Part shown: positions 48,511-54,925 of the stretch, piece after piece
Layout: every line of letters begins with the position of its first letter
Position numbering within the stretch: the stretch's first letter is position 1
Assembly: GCA_017461665.1 (NCBI GenBank)
Contig: JAFTXI010000008.1
Coordinates: forward strand, 1 to 58,365
Source: Bacteroidales bacterium
GTDB lineage: Bacteria; Bacteroidota; Bacteroidia; Bacteroidales; F082
Direction: 5' to 3'
Length of the DNA: 58,365 nt
The notes under the pieces: generated by a model
Seen by the model: the letters and a program-made list of their open reading frames with translations, nothing else
Told to the model about the DNA's origin: nothing
The model's database searches: none
Translations under genes and position numbers: made by a program

Positions 48511-49119
48511 ATGAAAAAGACTTTTTTAATTTCAATAATCTTTGGCTGTTTAATAGGATTTTCTCAGCCATTGTATTCTCAAGATAATATTGAGAATGGA
48601 CATGAATGGGTTGACCTTGGACTTAGTGTTAAATGGGCTACCTGTAATGTTGGAGCAAAGACACCCGAAGCCGAAGGTAACTACTACGCTTGGGGAGAGA
48701 TAGTACCAAAAGATAATTATTCTATAGAAAACTCTGTCACCTACGAACAGCAGATGGACGATTTTAGCGGCAATGCACAATATGATGCAGCCACAGCCAA
48801 CTGGGGTGGAGACTGGAGAATGCCGACAGAAACAGAGATGAGAGAGTTGGTAAATAGGTGCACTTGGGAATGGACAACGCAGAACGACGTTAAAGGTTAT
48901 AAGGTAACAGGACCTAACGGCAACAGTATTTTTTTGCCTGTTACGGGATATTTTACTGGAACAACCTTTATAAGTGGAACTTGCGGATATAGCAACTATT
49001 GGAGTTCTACGCCGTACAGCAATGACAACGCGTACTACCTCTTCTTCTATAGCAGTAGTCATCGCGTGCTCAGCAACGATCGCAACTACGGCTACGCGGT
49101 GCGCCCCGTCCGAGAATAA
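48511..49119 (+). CDS. DGR target: secreted Fib_succ_major-domain protein with variable C-terminus
   Basis: 202 residues. Signal peptide (about 1-24, cleavage near LYSQ/D). The mature part is a Fibrobacter succinogenes major paralogous domain (GHEWVDLGLSVKWATCNVG, then WGGDWRMPTETEMRELV), expected to adopt the C-type-lectin-like fold used by DGR-diversified proteins. Residues 162-202 are encoded by the variable region and differ from the template at 11 residues (169, 172, 176, 178, 180, 185, 187, 188, 190, 193, 196). There is no sorting domain or clear lipobox. It is probably a binding protein exposed outside the inner membrane; the ligand is unknown. Confidence 0.92.
   Translation: MKKTFLISIIFGCLIGFSQPLYSQDNIENGHEWVDLGLSVKWATCNVGAKTPEAEGNYYAWGEIVPKDNYSIENSVTYEQQMDDFSGNAQYDAATANWGGDWRMPTETEMRELVNRCTWEWTTQNDVKGYKVTGPNGNSIFLPVTGYFTGTTFISGTCGYSNYWSSTPYSNDNAYYLFFYSSSHRVLSNDRNYGYAVRPVRE
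48994..49116 (+). other. DGR variable region (VR)
   Basis: 123 bases aligned without gaps to the template at 50459-50581. 14 differences, every one at a template A: seven A to T, five A to G, two A to C. The other 30 adenines and all 79 non-adenine positions are identical. The last 27 bases, GC-rich and ending CCGTCCGAGAA, are unchanged and are the likely homing-initiation segment. The stop codon of the target follows at once. Confidence 0.97.
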
Positions 49120-49160
49120 AGCGAAGCGCATTCAATTTATTTAATTTATTCGGTTTATTT

Positions 49161-49188
49161 CCGTCGGGCTATTTAAGAAGCCCGACGG
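49161..49188 (+). other. Hairpin downstream of the variable region
   Basis: CCGTCGGGCT (49161-49170) and AGCCCGACGG (49179-49188): perfect 10-bp stem, 8-nt loop, 44 nt after the VR. Hairpins beyond the VR promote homing in the Bordetella phage DGR; this one could do so or act as a terminator. A second hairpin, CCGGC-GAA-GCCGG, follows at 49195-49207. Confidence 0.6.
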
Positions 49189-49221
49189 CTAAATCCGGCG
49201 AAGCCGGCGAAATTTTAAAAA

Positions 49222-49284
49222 TGAAAGTTGAAAATTGAAAATGGAAAATTAGTTCTCAACTTTCAGTTTTCAATTGTCAATTAT
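49222..49284. repeat. Inverted repeat and AT repeat before the MutS-like accessory gene
   Basis: TGAAAGTTGA (49222-49231) pairs with TCAACTTTCA (49256-49265); then TTTTCAATTGTCAATTAT, a motif also found near 26840, 50180 and 52140. Confidence 0.6.
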
Positions 49285-49288
49285 AAAA

Positions 49289-49777
49289 ATGCCAACATAC
49301 ATTGATGCAATAAAATTTGAAGAAGAAGCTCCATCCAACACAATAAGACTTGTTAAGTCGGGAGAGTTCTATAGAGCATACAATCATTCAGCATGGTTGT
49401 TTCAATGTTGTATCACAGAGCACAAAGTGATGCGAAAATATGTCAAGTCTCTGAAAAAGGATATTTATTACATCGGGTTTCCGGAGAAGAGTTTGTTTAA
49501 CAATATTGGAGAGAGAAAATCAACTAAGACAGAATATGGCTTCGATATAGAGTTGAACATAGAAGAAATACCAGATGAAGAAGCATACGAAACATGGAAA
49601 ACAACAATAGTTACAGAACCATCATCAAAAGGAGATTTTAATTCGTTACCATTGGCGGGAATGGAAGCTGAGCGTGAAGTGATAAAACGATTGAGAAATT
49701 TTCCTTTGGAAAATAAAACTATGATAGAATGTACAATCTTTTTATCGGAATTAAGAAAGTTACTTAATAATGTCTGA
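49289..49777 (+). CDS. DGR accessory protein resembling MutS domain I (msl type)
   Basis: 162 residues from ATG 49289 (the frame is open to a TTG at 49274 but ATG fits better). RLVKSGEFYRAYNHSAWLF (about residues 20-38) and YYIGFPEKSLFNNI (about 63-76) resemble the mismatch-recognition domain I of MutS (the xRMGDFYEAF and AGFPYHAL patterns). No clamp or ATPase domain is present. MutS-like (msl) genes are a described DGR accessory class. It lies between the target and avd, in the same direction. Its role in homing is unknown; no signal peptide is seen, so it is cytoplasmic. Confidence 0.65.
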   Translation: MPTYIDAIKFEEEAPSNTIRLVKSGEFYRAYNHSAWLFQCCITEHKVMRKYVKSLKKDIYYIGFPEKSLFNNIGERKSTKTEYGFDIELNIEEIPDEEAYETWKTTIVTEPSSKGDFNSLPLAGMEAEREVIKRLRNFPLENKTMIECTIFLSELRKLLNNV

Positions 49778-49808
49778 GTCACTATGTCGTAAAGTTTGAA
49801 AGTTTAAA

Positions 49809-50165
49809 ATGGCAATATATACTAATCTTCCTATATACAAAGCGTCTTATTCGTTATTGTTGGACATAAACAGAATGATGCCCAATGTTCCACGCGATTG
49901 CCGCTATTCCATTGGGCAAGAACTGCGAAAGAAAATAATGGAAATTATAGTTCTGATATATAGAGCTAACAGGACGAGAGACAAATTGTCTATAATTTCA
50001 AAGATGAGGGAGAGTTTGCTCGAAGTACAGGTGTATATACGTTTGATGAGCGATATGAAGTATATATCAGAAAGAAAATATATTAATCTTGTGGAACAGA
50101 CCACATCCATGTCGAAACAGATGTCGGCTTGGGAGAAGAGTGAACAATTAACAATTAATAGTTAA
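49809..50165 (+). CDS. avd: DGR accessory variability determinant (Avd-like)
   Basis: 118 residues, all helical in pattern, basic, and fitting the four-helix-bundle Avd/S23-like family (PIYKASYSLLLDINRMM, then RDCRYSIGQELRKKIMEII, about residues 8-45; EVQVYIRLMSDMKYIS, about 73-88). In known DGRs Avd forms a pentamer that binds the reverse transcriptase and template RNA. The C-terminal QLTINS and the stop come from a short AT repeat. It is 146 nt upstream of the RT ORF. Confidence 0.88.
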   Translation: MAIYTNLPIYKASYSLLLDINRMMPNVPRDCRYSIGQELRKKIMEIIVLIYRANRTRDKLSIISKMRESLLEVQVYIRLMSDMKYISERKYINLVEQTTSMSKQMSAWEKSEQLTINS

Positions 50166-50311
50166 CAATTGTAAATTATACATTGTCAATTGTTAATTAT
50201 AAAGTGGCGGACCAAAGATATAAATGATTTAGCTGGAATGTCAATGGTTAAGGCTGTTGACAGTGTGCAAAGTAAATTCAATGTAAAAAGAAGGTGATCT
50301 GACCGTGTTAT
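50146..50311 (+). other. avd-RT intergenic region, probable 5' part of the template RNA
   Basis: Begins with AT repeats (CAATTAACAATTAATAG, then CATTGTCAATTGTTAATT). The remainder is less AT-rich and holds only a 19-codon ORF (MSMVKAVDSVQ...). By position it would be the leader of the template RNA. No two-box promoter was found. Confidence 0.4.
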
Positions 50312-51757
50312 ATGGTAAATAAGAAAAAGTCGGCGAGTAAATTACATGAGAATAAAGAATGTTCTTTATCGCTTTTCAGTATAGATGATTACCCCGAAAG
50401 TGTTCCTGCTGCGGGCTATCGCAATGGGTCATCGCTCAATAATGCTGGTAGCAACGGTAACTATTGGAGTTCTACGCCGAACAGCAATAACAACGCGTAC
50501 AACCTCAACTTCAATAGCAGTAGTCATAACGTGAACAACAACAATCGCAACAACGGCTACACGGTGCGCCCCGTCCGAGAACTTACAAAAGAATCGTTAT
50601 CAGTAAATAAAGTCCGTCACTTTTCTATTACGAAAGAACAGTTATTGTTGGATCTTTATAGAGCATATAAAGATGCAAGAAAGAATAAAAGTAATAAGAA
50701 CTATCAACTGAAATTTGAATATAATCTTGAAGACAATCTTGTTAAATTAAGAGATGAACTTATAGATGGAGTATATAAACCTTTGCCATCAGATTGTTTC
50801 ATAATTCATGAGCCTAAGATGCGAGAAGTATTTGCAGCTAATTTTCGTGATAGAATAGTTCATCATCTCTTCTACAATTACACTCATGAAATATTTGAGA
50901 AGACATTTATCTATGATTCTTACAGCTGTATTAAAAACAAAGGAACACATTTTGGAATCAAAAGACTACGGCATCACATTCTGAGTGTGTCGAAAGGATA
51001 TTCAAAACCATGTTTTATCTTAAAGATAGATATTAAAGGTTATTTCATGAATATCAATAGAGGAAAATTATTAGAAATATGCAGAAATACTATTTCAAAA
51101 ACGAAAAATATCAATCTAATAGATTGTCAATTTGTTGATTATCTTTTAGAGACGATTGTAAGGTATAATCCCTTGGAAGATTGTAACGTATTAGGAGAAA
51201 CTATAGATTGGTGTAATTTGCCTGAGGAGAAGAGCCTTTTTTATACGAAAGATAATTGTGGATTGCCTATAGGAAACTTGTCGTCGCAATTATTCAGTAA
51301 TGTATATTTAAATGTTTTTGATCAATATGTAAAGAGAGAGTTAAAATGTCGTCATTATGGACGATATGTCGATGATGCATACATAGTGTCGAACAACAGA
51401 GAATATCTGAAAAGTATCATTCCAAAGATTAGTGTCTTTTTGAAAGAAAACTTGTATCTTGAGATACATCCACATAAAACAAGGATATATAATGCATATC
51501 ATGGCATTGAATATCTTGGTGCATTTCATAAGCCATTTCGTACATATATATCCACTTCATCATTAGAGAGAATAGTCAAGAAGATTAAAACATTAGAATT
51601 GACAGATAATAGTAAGGTGCAGAATAAAATGAATTCTTTTTTAGGCTTGTTGTCACATTATGATAGCTATTGTATCAGAAGAGTCGTATTTGGTAATAAT
51701 GCAAGATTGAATAAAATAGGCTATTTCGACAATATGTTTTTGAGATATATGATTTGA
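50312..51757 (+). CDS. DGR reverse transcriptase, with template region fused in frame
   Basis: 481-codon ORF. The polymerase proper runs from about residue 105 (SITKEQLLLDLYRAYKDAR) to the end: motif A FILKIDIKGYF with Asp240, the DGR-typical GLPIGNLSSQ (317-326) and catalytic YVDD (352-355) with the pattern of group II-related DGR enzymes. Residues 1-90 look like the end of a Fib_succ_major protein and contain the template (codons 50-90). No ATG exists between the template and the conserved start of the enzyme, only TTG codons near 50648. So either the fused form is made or a non-ATG start is used. The enzyme copies the template RNA with adenine-specific errors. Confidence 0.93.
   Translation: MVNKKKSASKLHENKECSLSLFSIDDYPESVPAAGYRNGSSLNNAGSNGNYWSSTPNSNNNAYNLNFNSSSHNVNNNNRNNGYTVRPVRELTKESLSVNKVRHFSITKEQLLLDLYRAYKDARKNKSNKNYQLKFEYNLEDNLVKLRDELIDGVYKPLPSDCFIIHEPKMREVFAANFRDRIVHHLFYNYTHEIFEKTFIYDSYSCIKNKGTHFGIKRLRHHILSVSKGYSKPCFILKIDIKGYFMNINRGKLLEICRNTISKTKNINLIDCQFVDYLLETIVRYNPLEDCNVLGETIDWCNLPEEKSLFYTKDNCGLPIGNLSSQLFSNVYLNVFDQYVKRELKCRHYGRYVDDAYIVSNNREYLKSIIPKISVFLKENLYLEIHPHKTRIYNAYHGIEYLGAFHKPFRTYISTSSLERIVKKIKTLELTDNSKVQNKMNSFLGLLSHYDSYCIRRVVFGNNARLNKIGYFDNMFLRYMI
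50459..50581 (+). other. DGR template region (TR)
   Basis: 123 bases, 44 of them adenine, with 15 AAC/AAT codons in the frame shared with the target. It lies 1465 bp downstream of the VR in the same orientation, within the RT ORF (codons 50-90). No single or multiple adenine substitution can give a stop codon in this frame. Confidence 0.97.
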
Positions 51758-51830
51758 GTCGTGCCAAGATTCGTCAGGGGAATATCGTGGCGTTATACTC
51801 AATCGGTTTTTATTTAATTAAAATGTTTTA

Positions 51831-51869
51831 TTTCCGCATGGTATAAAATGCCGTGCGGAAATTTTTTTT
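51831..51869 (+). terminator. Intrinsic terminator of the DGR
   Basis: TTTCCGCATGG pairs with CCGTGCGGAAA (11 bp with one T.G) around a short AT loop, followed by eight T. It lies 73 nt after the RT stop. Confidence 0.85.
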
Positions 51870-51879
51870 AGATTGTTTT

Positions 51880-51964
51880 GAGATGCATCAATGATATGGT
51901 TAAAATTTTATTTCCGTTTTTTTAATACAAGGATTATCGAACCATATCATTGGTACGTCTCTAC
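51880..51964 (+). repeat. GAGACG-type hairpin repeat, ATGATATGG class
   Basis: GAGATGCATCAATGATATGG on the left and CCATATCATTGGTACGTCTC on the right, about 40-nt loop, ending CTAC. Closely matches the unit at 43916. Confidence 0.85.
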
Positions 51965-51979
51965 CTGGAGGCGTTTTGT

Positions 51980-52035
51980 GTAGAGACGTACCAATTACAC
52001 CGAAAAATATAAAAGATATGTAATTGATGCGTCTC
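51980..52035 (-). repeat. GAGACG-type hairpin repeat, ATTACA class
   Basis: GTAGAGACGTACC to GATGCGTCTC, almost identical to 43836-43891. A lone right arm (ATGTAATTGATGCGTCCC, 52057-52074) follows. Confidence 0.85.
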
Positions 52036-52102
52036 AAAATGGTTAAAAATAAATAATATGTAATTGATGCGTCCCAATTTAATTAGGAATTGTGAGATGA
52101 TA

Positions 52103-52130
52103 CAAAAAAAAGGACGCATTACCGCGTCCC
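52103..52130 (-). terminator. Intrinsic terminator of the rnf operon
   Basis: On the minus strand GGACGC pairs with GCGTCC (52124-52129 and 52112-52117) around a 6-nt loop, followed by eight T. It lies 26 bp after the rnfA stop. Confidence 0.85.
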
Positions 52131-52155
52131 TTAATTTTCAATTTTCAGTTTTCAA

Positions 52156-52728
52156 TTATACTAATCCAGCGAATCCCATGAATGCCAAGGCGAGGATACC
52201 TGCTGTCACCAATGCGATTGGCACGCCTTTCATTCCATTAGGTATGTCGGCGAGTGCAAGTTGTTCGCGGATACCGGCGAAGATGACCAAAGCTACTGTG
52301 AAACCGCAGCCGTTAGCCATGGCGTACATAGCGCCTTCCAACAAACCGAAGTCTTTTTGTATCACCAAGATCGCCACACCGAGAACGCAGCAGTTGGTGG
52401 TGATGAGTGGCAAGAACACGCCGAGTGCTGCATATAAAGCTGGACTTATCTTCTTTAAGATAATCTCAACCATCTGTACCAAAGCTGCGATGACCAGGAT
52501 GAAAGCGATGGTCTGTAAAAATCCTAAGTTGAATGGATTCAACAGATAGTGCTGGATGAGCCATGTCACTATCGTTGCCAAAGTTATGACGAAGATAACA
52601 GCGGCACCCATTCCCAATGAGGTGGATATCTTCTTAGATACACCGAGGAAAGGACATATACCGAGGAACTGTGTCAACACTATATTGTTGACGAATATTG
52701 CCGAGATAAATATAAGTAAGTATTCCAT
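52156..52728 (-). CDS. rnfA: Electron transport complex subunit RnfA
   Basis: 190-residue inner-membrane subunit with six predicted helices. ISAIFVNNIVLTQFLGICPF (about residues 8-27) carries the conserved cysteine of the RnfA/NqrE family that helps hold the membrane-embedded iron-sulfur centre with RnfE. Last gene of the operon (order B-C-D-G-E-A), followed by a terminator. NqrE is the paralogue; the RnfB gene upstream settles Rnf. Confidence 0.95.
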   Translation of the reverse strand: MEYLLIFISAIFVNNIVLTQFLGICPFLGVSKKISTSLGMGAAVIFVITLATIVTWLIQHYLLNPFNLGFLQTIAFILVIAALVQMVEIILKKISPALYAALGVFLPLITTNCCVLGVAILVIQKDFGLLEGAMYAMANGCGFTVALVIFAGIREQLALADIPNGMKGVPIALVTAGILALAFMGFAGLV

Positions 52729-52754
52729 GTCTAATATCTTTAATTGTCAATAAC

Positions 52755-53342
52755 TTAATTTGATTTTTTCAATATTTTGTTCATGATTGAGATGAGGAAT
52801 CCCAAGGCGATGAAGGCTCCTGGAGCGAGGACGAATACCAAGATGGTATCGCCTTCGATGAACTTCCATCCAAAGATAGAACCGCTACCCAAGATCTCAC
52901 GGATAGAACCTAAGATGGTGAGTGCCATGGCATAACCTAAACCCATACTGATGCCGTCGACTGCTGAAGCACCGATGCTGTTCTTGCAAGCGTAGGCTTC
53001 TGCACGTCCTAAGACGATACAGTTAACAACGATGAGAGGAATGAACAAACCTAATGTCTCGTAAATGCTTGGTACGTATGCCTGCATCAAAAGTTGTAAT
53101 ACTGTCACGAAAGAAGCAATCACAACGATATAGCAAGGGATGTGTACTTTATTAGGGATGAAGTTCTTCAGCAATGAGATGGAGATGTTGGATAAGACCA
53201 AGACGAATGTTGTTGCCAAACCCATCGAGAGTCCGTTGATGGCGCTTGTTGTGGTTGCCAATGTAGGACAGCAGCCGAGAAGAAGTACCAAGATAGGATT
53301 TTCTCTGAAGAATCCTTTTGTTAAATTATTCCAGTTAGCCAT
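52755..53342 (-). CDS. rnfE: Electron transport complex subunit RnfE
   Basis: 195-residue membrane subunit, partner of RnfA. NPILVLLLGCCPTLATTTSA (about residues 15-34) holds the conserved cysteine, and IVVNCIVLGRAEAYACKNS is the matching inverted half. Six helices expected. It starts 2 nt after rnfG ends. Confidence 0.95.
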   Translation of the reverse strand: MANWNNLTKGFFRENPILVLLLGCCPTLATTTSAINGLSMGLATTFVLVLSNISISLLKNFIPNKVHIPCYIVVIASFVTVLQLLMQAYVPSIYETLGLFIPLIVVNCIVLGRAEAYACKNSIGASAVDGISMGLGYAMALTILGSIREILGSGSIFGWKFIEGDTILVFVLAPGAFIALGFLISIMNKILKKSN

Positions 53343-53344
53343 GA

Positions 53345-53926
53345 TTAAAATCCTCCTTTGTTGTTTTCAAATGTTAATAAAGCGCGATTTACTGCATCGC
53401 AGAAAGCTCTTGAGCTGATGGTAGCTGCTGTGATGGCATCGACATCGCCGCCGTCTTTCTTCACGTTGAAGTTAAACGACTTGGCGTTTTTGTCGTTGAA
53501 CTGATCCTTGAAAGAAGGTTCCGACATCTTAGAACCTAAGCCAGGTGTCTCTGCGTGTTGCAATACGGAGATGTTCTTTACTGTTCCATCGGCGAGGATA
53601 CCCACCATCAAGGAGATGTTACCGCTGAAGCCTTTGTTTGTGAATGTCTCTATAGCTGCACCGATGAAGTTGTTGTTGGCATCGTAGGCGAGATAGAAAG
53701 GAAGATCTGCGTCTTCATTTTCAACTGCCGATTTAACATTGATATTGTTAAGTGTTTCAAATTCAGGAAGGACGTTTTTGATAGCCTCTGTCTTCTTGGC
53801 TGTCTCGGCTGCTGCGATAGGTTCTTTTGTTGCATTATATACAACGCCCAATACGCCGCCGGACACCACGCTAATCACGAACATGGCTATAAACATATTT
53901 AATAATGTATCTTTCTTTGCTGCCAT
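53345..53926 (-). CDS. rnfG: Electron transport complex subunit RnfG
   Basis: 193-residue subunit with one N-terminal transmembrane helix (about 9-31) and a periplasmic FMN-binding domain. The covalent flavin site is the AITAATISSRAF segment (about residues 168-179), with Thr as the expected attachment residue; the usual SGAT is TAAT here. HAETPGLGSKMSEPSFKDQF is also typical. It follows rnfD by 4 nt. Confidence 0.94.
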   Translation of the reverse strand: MAAKKDTLLNMFIAMFVISVVSGGVLGVVYNATKEPIAAAETAKKTEAIKNVLPEFETLNNINVKSAVENEDADLPFYLAYDANNNFIGAAIETFTNKGFSGNISLMVGILADGTVKNISVLQHAETPGLGSKMSEPSFKDQFNDKNAKSFNFNVKKDGGDVDAITAATISSRAFCDAVNRALLTFENNKGGF

Positions 53927-53930
53927 AACT

Positions 53931-54917
53931 TTATTTTTTTACAGTGTTACCGAAACGTTTTGGTTTACATACTTTGTTAATCAATGGAACGAAGGCATTC
54001 ATGATTAAGATGGCGAACGACATGCCTTCTGGGTAAGCACCCCAGAGACGTATGATGATTGTCAACGCGCCAATGCCGATAGCGAAGATTATCTTACCGC
54101 TCATAGTCATTGGTGATGTCGCCATGTCTGTTGCCATGAAGAATGCTCCGAGCATCAAGCCGCCACCGAAGATGTGAATCATAGGGTTGACGAATTGAAC
54201 AGGATCGATGAGCCAGCATACCGTCGAGATGATCGCTACAGTAGCGATGATGATGACAGGTGTTTGCCAGTCGATGACTTTTCTTATTATCAAGAAGATA
54301 CCTCCGATGATGATGGCGATAGAACCTATCTCACCAAGCGAGCCGCTGTAGATAAGAGGGTTGATGATTTCTTCTGCTGTCAACTCGTTGGCTGCTATGC
54401 CTTGAGCGAGACCTTCTTTGATATGACCGAGTAATGTTGGTCCTGTGACAGCGTCGGTGAGAGCTTCGCCGAATATAGGTTGTGGTGTTGGCCATGTAGT
54501 CATCGCGACAGGGAAGGAGATGAGCATGAAGACGCGTCCTACCAATGCAGGGTTGAATGGGTTGTTACCCAAACCGCCGAACGACATCTTGCCAATACCT
54601 ATTGCTACGATGGCACCTACTATAATCATCCATGCAGGGATGTTGGAAGGAAGGTTGAATGCCAACAACATACCAGTCACTATAGCTGAACCGTCGCTGA
54701 TGGTGTTCTGTCCTTTGACGAGATATTTCTGAATCAACCATTCAACTAAGACACATGCCGCTACCGATATCAATGTGACGCGGACTGCATCGAAGCCGAA
54801 ATAATATATTGAGAATAAGAATGCTGGCATCATTGCTATGATGACGCTGTACATTATTTTCTTTGTGCTCTCATTTCCATGAACATGAGGAGAACCTGAT
54901 ATTATGTAATTATTCAT
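53931..54917 (-). CDS. rnfD: Electron transport complex subunit RnfD
   Basis: 328-residue membrane subunit of the RnfD/NqrB family with about nine helices. SPHVHGNESTKKIMYSVIIA at the start and GKMSFGGLGNNPFNPALVGR (about residues 109-128) are conserved; the covalent flavin threonine is expected in FMATDMATSPMT (about 261-272). It follows rnfC by 8 nt. Confidence 0.95.
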   Translation of the reverse strand: MNNYIISGSPHVHGNESTKKIMYSVIIAMMPAFLFSIYYFGFDAVRVTLISVAACVLVEWLIQKYLVKGQNTISDGSAIVTGMLLAFNLPSNIPAWMIIVGAIVAIGIGKMSFGGLGNNPFNPALVGRVFMLISFPVAMTTWPTPQPIFGEALTDAVTGPTLLGHIKEGLAQGIAANELTAEEIINPLIYSGSLGEIGSIAIIIGGIFLIIRKVIDWQTPVIIIATVAIISTVCWLIDPVQFVNPMIHIFGGGLMLGAFFMATDMATSPMTMSGKIIFAIGIGALTIIIRLWGAYPEGMSFAILIMNAFVPLINKVCKPKRFGNTVKK

Positions 54918-54925
54918 CTCTTTAC

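Noticed and set aside
48550-49131. 193-codon ORF opposite the DGR target
   Set aside because: A shadow of the target gene on the other strand, with no signal peptide or domain.
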